Shown here piece by piece: positions 60,006 to 64,000 of a DNA stretch of 64,000 nt. Position numbers and translations under genes: made by a program. Where the stretch lies: contig NZ_SHKW01000001.1 of assembly GCF_004217555.1 (NCBI RefSeq), forward strand, positions 3,844,001-3,908,000, written 5' to 3'. How positions within the stretch are numbered: the first letter of the stretch is position 1; every line of letters starts with the position of its first letter. The notes under the pieces were generated by a model that was given only the letters and a program-made list of their open reading frames with translations, made no database searches and was not told the origin of the DNA. The DNA is from Edaphobacter modestus. Lineage in GTDB: Bacteria > Acidobacteriota > Terriglobia > Terriglobales > Acidobacteriaceae.

Positions 60006-62867
60006 ATGAGACCTGAAGTCCGTCGCGGAACCATCGCCACGATCCTTACCCTCTCCCTCTCTTTGCAGGGAGCAGCCGCTGTGGCCCAGCAGTCTGAGCC
60101 CGCTCGGTATCAGTCCGCGTACGCCCGGCCGCTCTCCGTCGATCGTGGTTCTACAGGTCTCGCGCAAACACTTCAAAAGCTTCACACCCGCGCCTCGCTG
60201 GCGATGGTCACCGCGCACCCCGACGATGAGGACGGTGGAATGCTCACCTACGAGAGCCGTGGCCAGGGCGTCGATACCACGCTGCTTACGCTCAACCGCG
60301 GCGAGGGCGGACAGAACGTGATGACAGGCGACTACTGGGATCAGCTTGGAACGCTTCGTACCCAGGAGCTTCTCGCCGCCGGAAACTACTATGGCGTTCA
60401 CCAGTACTGGACGCGCGTTGCCGATTTCGGCTTCTCCAAGACCATCGAGGAGGCCCTCAAGACCTGGGGCGAAGATCGTGTCCTCTACGACGTCGTTCGC
60501 GCCATTCGGATTCAGCGGCCGCTCGTCGTCACCAGCGTCTTCGTCGGCAACGTCTCCGACGGACACGGTCATCATCAGGTCGCGGGTTACATGGCGCAGC
60601 GTGTGTACGCCATGGCGGCCGATCCCAAAGTCTTCCCCGATCAGATCAAAGCGGGCCTGCTACCCTGGTCGCCGCTCAAAGTCTACGGCCGCGTTCCCTT
60701 CGCTCGCGTCACCGACAAGGGAATCTACGACTACGCCACTGGCCGCTACGCTCCCGTGCGCTTCCGCAACTACGTCGACAACACCTGGATCGAGGGTGTT
60801 CCCTCAACGACGCTCGAGATTCCCAGCGGAAACTACAACCCCATGCTCGGCACCTCGTACATGCAGCTCTCCCGCGAGGGTCTCAACGAGCAGAAGACCC
60901 AGAACGGAGGAATTGCCGTGCCGCTTCCTCGTGCCTTCTCCACGCCGTACCATCGCTACGCCTCGCACGTGACATCCGCCGCGAAGGAGAAGACCTTCTT
61001 CGATGGCATCGATATCACGCTTGCCGGTATCGCCTCCTACGCTCCTCAGGGCGAGCAGGAGTCGTGGCGCGAAAAGCTGAACGCGCTCAATGCGACGGTC
61101 GAGTCCGCCATCAGCGGGTTCAACGCCGCCAACCCTGCAACGAGTGCACCTGCTCTGGCCAGGGGGCTGACGCAGACCAACGCGTTGCTGGAGGAAGTTG
61201 CCAAGAGCAAGCTGCCCGCCGAAGCTCGCTACAACATGACGCACGAGCTGACCGTAAAGCAGCAGCAGTTCAACCTCGCTCTCCAGCAGGCTCTTGGTCT
61301 TGCTCTGCTGGCCAACACTACCGAGGGCAGCGCCGCACCGGGACGCATGGGACCCTTCGGCGACATGTCGACGCAGGTGCCTACCTCGCAGACCGTGGTG
61401 CCGGGCGACAAGGTTGCGGTGGCGGTTCACATTGCCAACCAGGGGAGCGATCCTGTGGCTCTCAGCGCAGTCGATGTCGTCTCTGAAGCGGGAACAGGTT
61501 TTACCATCACACCCAAAGGTTCTGCCGCGCCCAAGCTCGCTGCAGGTGGAACGTGCGATCAGACCTTCGATATCACGGTTCCCCGCACCGCCGAGCTGAC
61601 AAAGCCTTATTTCAGCCGGCCGAGCCTTGAGCAGTCTTACTACGACATTAACGACCTCCGTTATCTCAACCTTCCAACCCGGCCGTATCCTCTTCTTGCC
61701 ACCGCAACGGTTACATACCACGATGTGGCGATTAAGTTGACCGGTGTCGTCCAAACCGTGCACCGCATCAATGGCGAAGGCCCTGTCCTCGAGCCCTTGC
61801 TGATTGCGCCGGCCATCTCGCTCTCCGTCACTCCGTATGCCGGAGTCGTTGCGCTCAACAGCGCTGCAATCGAGCTCCATGTGGAGCTGCACAGCAGCGT
61901 GAAAGGTCCAGCCAAGGGAACGGTGCGGCTCGATCTTCCCGCCGGCTGGAGGTCCACTCCCGAGGTGGCCAGCTTCGCCACCATGCGGGAAGGAGAGGAT
62001 CAGAATCTGATCTTCCACGTGCAGCCGCAGCAGGTCCAGACGAAGCCTTACACCATCACCGCTGTGGCTGAGTTCAACGGAGAGAAGTTTACCCAGGGCT
62101 TCCAGACGGTCGGCTATCCCGGTCTGCGCCCCTATCCTCACTACCGCGCCGCTGCCTATCGCACCACGGGAGTGGACGTGAAGACTGCGCCGAATCTCAA
62201 CATCGGTTACGTCATGGGAACCGGCGACGACGTCGCCACCTCGCTCGAGGACATCGGGATCCATCCGAACATGCTCTCTGCCGGAGAGATCGCCTCCGCC
62301 GATCTCTCTCACTACGACGCAATAATCCTCGGCATCCGCGCCTACGCCGCCCGGCCCGAGTTGAAGACGTTCAACAATCGGCTGCTCGAGTACGTTCACA
62401 ACGGCGGAACCGTGGTCGTTCAATACCAGACCCAGGAGTACGACCACAACTACGGTCCCTATCCGCTCACTCTCTCCGGAGATCCGGAGAAGGTGGTGGA
62501 GGAGGACAACAAGGTTTCCATCCTTGCTCCCAACGATCCCGTGCTCAACTGGCCGAACAAGATCACGACCACGGACTTCGATCACTGGGTGGAGGAGCGC
62601 GGCCATAGCTTCATGCGCGAGTGGGATTCGCACTACATCGCTTTGACCGAGATGCACGACACCGACCAGGACCCTCAAAAGGGAGGACTGTTGTACGCGC
62701 GTTATGGCAAGGGAGCTTACGTTTATCTCTCCTACGCGTTCTATCGCCAGATGCCCGATGGAGTTCCGGGTTCTTTCCGAATCATGGCGAACCTCCTCAG
62801 CATGGGGAAGAATCCCGGCCTGGCGCTCGGCAAGGATGCCCCTCCTGCAGTTGCGGGAACTCACTAG
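60006..62867 (+). CDS. Large secreted PIG-L (LmbE-like) family deacetylase
   Basis: 953 residues from ATG 60006, preceded by CAGGAG and opening a signal peptide (GTIATILTLSLSLQGAAAVAQ). The N-terminal PIG-L domain (about 60-260) has the zinc motif 'AHPDDEDGG' (His71, Asp74) and 'GHGHHQVAG'. The middle (about 480-700) is made of beta-sandwich domains ('VPGDKVAVAVHIANQGSDPV', 'FTQGFQTVGYPG'). The C-terminus (about 720-935) resembles a ThuA/class I amidotransferase-like fold ('YDAIILGIRAYAARPELKTF', 'YVHNGGTVVVQYQTQEYDHN'). It likely removes N-acetyl groups from an extracellular aminosugar polymer or lipid. It is divergent from the ROK regulator. Confidence 0.87.
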   Translation: MRPEVRRGTIATILTLSLSLQGAAAVAQQSEPARYQSAYARPLSVDRGSTGLAQTLQKLHTRASLAMVTAHPDDEDGGMLTYESRGQGVDTTLLTLNRGEGGQNVMTGDYWDQLGTLRTQELLAAGNYYGVHQYWTRVADFGFSKTIEEALKTWGEDRVLYDVVRAIRIQRPLVVTSVFVGNVSDGHGHHQVAGYMAQRVYAMAADPKVFPDQIKAGLLPWSPLKVYGRVPFARVTDKGIYDYATGRYAPVRFRNYVDNTWIEGVPSTTLEIPSGNYNPMLGTSYMQLSREGLNEQKTQNGGIAVPLPRAFSTPYHRYASHVTSAAKEKTFFDGIDITLAGIASYAPQGEQESWREKLNALNATVESAISGFNAANPATSAPALARGLTQTNALLEEVAKSKLPAEARYNMTHELTVKQQQFNLALQQALGLALLANTTEGSAAPGRMGPFGDMSTQVPTSQTVVPGDKVAVAVHIANQGSDPVALSAVDVVSEAGTGFTITPKGSAAPKLAAGGTCDQTFDITVPRTAELTKPYFSRPSLEQSYYDINDLRYLNLPTRPYPLLATATVTYHDVAIKLTGVVQTVHRINGEGPVLEPLLIAPAISLSVTPYAGVVALNSAAIELHVELHSSVKGPAKGTVRLDLPAGWRSTPEVASFATMREGEDQNLIFHVQPQQVQTKPYTITAVAEFNGEKFTQGFQTVGYPGLRPYPHYRAAAYRTTGVDVKTAPNLNIGYVMGTGDDVATSLEDIGIHPNMLSAGEIASADLSHYDAIILGIRAYAARPELKTFNNRLLEYVHNGGTVVVQYQTQEYDHNYGPYPLTLSGDPEKVVEEDNKVSILAPNDPVLNWPNKITTTDFDHWVEERGHSFMREWDSHYIALTEMHDTDQDPQKGGLLYARYGKGAYVYLSYAFYRQMPDGVPGSFRIMANLLSMGKNPGLALGKDAPPAVAGTH

Positions 62868-63140
62868 AATTCTCTACGGCGGGTGCGGGGGTGGCCTCTC
62901 GCACCGCTATTTTTTTACGACTTGCAAGATGCAGCTGAAACTACGCGGCGCTGCGTCGGAATCGCGGGAACAAAGCCTCGCTGCCGGGTCGCAGCCGCGA
63001 GCGTGTAACGGATTAGCCGGGCGAGGATACCGCGCGGTCTGCCGGCGGCTTCGATGGATGTGACACACACGGCATGCATCGGGTAAGTTGACGCTGGGCA
63101 ACCGTCCGTTGCCGCTTCGGCTGCGAGGAACGGTTAGACT

Positions 63141-63156
63141 TCTATACAGGTATAGA
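63141..63156. promoter_or_regulatory. GntR-type palindrome in front of the SIS gene
   Basis: TCTATACAGGTATAGA has perfect 7-bp arms around AG, followed by CAACT, matching the HutC/NagR-type pattern (GT-n-TA-n-AC). It ends 7 bp before the start codon, so a bound regulator would cover the ribosome site or promoter. Confidence 0.6.
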
Positions 63157-63163
63157 CAACTTC

Positions 63164-64000
63164 ATGGACTTGACCAATCGCACTTTTCCCCACGCCATGC
63201 TCCGCGAGATCTTTGACCAGCCTCGCGCCATCACGGAGACCCTCTCCGCCTATGCGGACGGCGCAAGCCTCCGCGAAGAGGTCTTCGTGGCTGCCCGCCA
63301 GGCTCTCGTGGGCCGCGACAGCATCCTCATCGCCGCCTCGGGTTCCAGCCGCCATGCCGGACTTGCCGGCGAGATTCTCTTCGAAGACCTGGCTGGAATC
63401 GCGGTCGACGTGGAGTATGCCAGCGAATATATCTATCGCTCTACCCAGACCCTTCACAATCCGTGCTTCGTCGTGATCTCGCAATCGGGTGAGACGGCCG
63501 ACACCTCCGAGGCTCTTCGCGAGGCGATTGCACGTGGCAGCTCAACGATTGCCATCACCAACAAGCCGGAATCGTCGATGGCGAAGCTCGCCGGCTGCTC
63601 GCTTCCGACGCACGCCGGGATCGAGCGCGCCGTTCCCGCGACGAAGAGCTTTACCACGCAGCTGGCGGTGGTCTCGCTGCTTGCGCTTTACACGGCCCGG
63701 ATTCGGGGCTGCATGACCCGCGCGGTGGTCGAATCTCACCTTGAGCGACTCTTCGCGGTTCCGGCCGCACTGAAGGCCGCTCTTCCGGCCTGGGAGGAGC
63801 AGGTTTCGCAGATTGCTTCCTCGCTCCGCGATGCGGAGACCTTCCTGTTCCTTGGCCGTGGCGTTCACTATCCGATCGCCCGCGAAGGCGCGCTGAAGCT
63901 CAAGGAATCGGCATACATCCAGGCCGAAGGCTATCCGACGGGAGAGCTCAAGCACGGTCCGAACGCACTGGTGAATCGCAACAACCCTCTGGTCGTGCTG
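63164..64000 (+). CDS. SIS-type glucosamine-6-phosphate isomerase/deaminase-like protein (3'-partial)
   Basis: 279 codons from ATG 63164, running off the window with no stop. It is the isomerase half of GlmS without the glutaminase part, the NagB-II layout. First SIS domain: 'ILIAASGSSRHAGLAGEILF', 'CFVVISQSGETADT', 'TIAITNKPESSMAKLAGCSL'. Second: 'FLFLGRGVHYPIAREGALKL', 'KESAYIQAEGYPTGELKHGP'. 'AVPATKSFTTQL' matches the GlmS hexosephosphate loop. It probably converts glucosamine-6-phosphate to fructose-6-phosphate in the cytoplasm. The GntR-type palindrome directly upstream and the PIG-L deacetylase before it fit aminosugar use. Confidence 0.88.
   Translation, partial: MDLTNRTFPHAMLREIFDQPRAITETLSAYADGASLREEVFVAARQALVGRDSILIAASGSSRHAGLAGEILFEDLAGIAVDVEYASEYIYRSTQTLHNPCFVVISQSGETADTSEALREAIARGSSTIAITNKPESSMAKLAGCSLPTHAGIERAVPATKSFTTQLAVVSLLALYTARIRGCMTRAVVESHLERLFAVPAALKAALPAWEEQVSQIASSLRDAETFLFLGRGVHYPIAREGALKLKESAYIQAEGYPTGELKHGPNALVNRNNPLVVL

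Noticed and set aside
60804..62864. 686-codon minus-strand frame antisense to the PIG-L gene
   Set aside because: It is a shadow caused by GC-rich third positions; no domain is recognisable and the plus-strand gene has conserved motifs throughout.
1..64000. Search for CRISPR arrays, tRNA/rRNA genes and intact insertion sequences
   Set aside because: No regularly spaced repeat array, cloverleaf-like or rRNA sequence and no transposase were recognised by reading.

Overview
The window looks like a chromosomal segment of a soil-type Acidobacteriota (Terriglobia, Granulicella/Terriglobus/Edaphobacter-like). The grounds are moderately high GC, two large TonB-dependent receptors with an N-terminal carboxypeptidase-regulatory-like domain and NPNLTF-free 'Oar-like' architecture, a MacB/FtsX-type permease of the acidobacterial duplicated type, an ECF sigma/anti-sigma/HEAT-repeat operon, a B3 metallo-beta-lactamase and many secreted carbohydrate-active proteins. 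This placement is inference from gene content; there is no rRNA, tRNA or housekeeping marker here. No CRISPR array, prophage or intact insertion sequence was seen.

Layout. 1-3.0 kb: a three-gene periplasmic sugar-oxidation set (gluconate-2-dehydrogenase-subunit-3-like protein, GMC flavoenzyme, five-haem cytochrome c). 3.2-13.1 kb: a fused redoxin/thioredoxin, two ThuA-domain proteins, a copper amine oxidase, then SIS isomerase - MFS sugar porter - ROK kinase, and a two-module VOC protein that seems to start at CTG. 13.1-16.7 kb: a decayed methyltransferase, a membrane/TPR protein and a doubtful ORF. 16.6-27.2 kb (minus strand): an efflux operon of HlyD adaptor, ATPase, small membrane protein, ADOP-type permease, a permease relic, second ATPase and TolC, ending in an NtrC-type regulator and NtrY-like kinase. 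27.4-30.9 kb: IclR regulator, MBL-fold hydrolase, GH5-like glycosidase. 31.1-33.2 kb: a small secreted-peptide ORF followed by a LytS/LytTR two-component pair.

33.3-44.8 kb: a phosphoinositide-type phospholipase C, a TonB-dependent receptor, a eukaryote-like myo-inositol oxygenase, a B3 metallo-beta-lactamase, DinB, two small unknown proteins, and an operon of a 41-residue membrane protein, a GRP/RhaT-type transporter and a LacI regulator. A 14-bp LacI-type operator is shared by the inositol oxygenase promoter and the transporter-LacI promoter, with a third copy between the receptor and inositol oxygenase genes. This suggests one inositol/uronate regulon.

44.9-52.5 kb: ECF sigma factor, zinc-finger anti-sigma, two HEAT-repeat proteins, a GH38 alpha-mannosidase and a cupin. 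52.5-55.4 kb: APC permease overlapping an argininosuccinate-lyase-family gene. 55.5-64 kb: second TonB-dependent receptor, ROK regulator, a large PIG-L deacetylase, and a truncated SIS-type (GlmS/NagB-II-like) gene behind a GntR-type palindrome. Overall the region is devoted to scavenging and oxidising sugars, polyols, aminosugars and amines, with export and signalling genes between.
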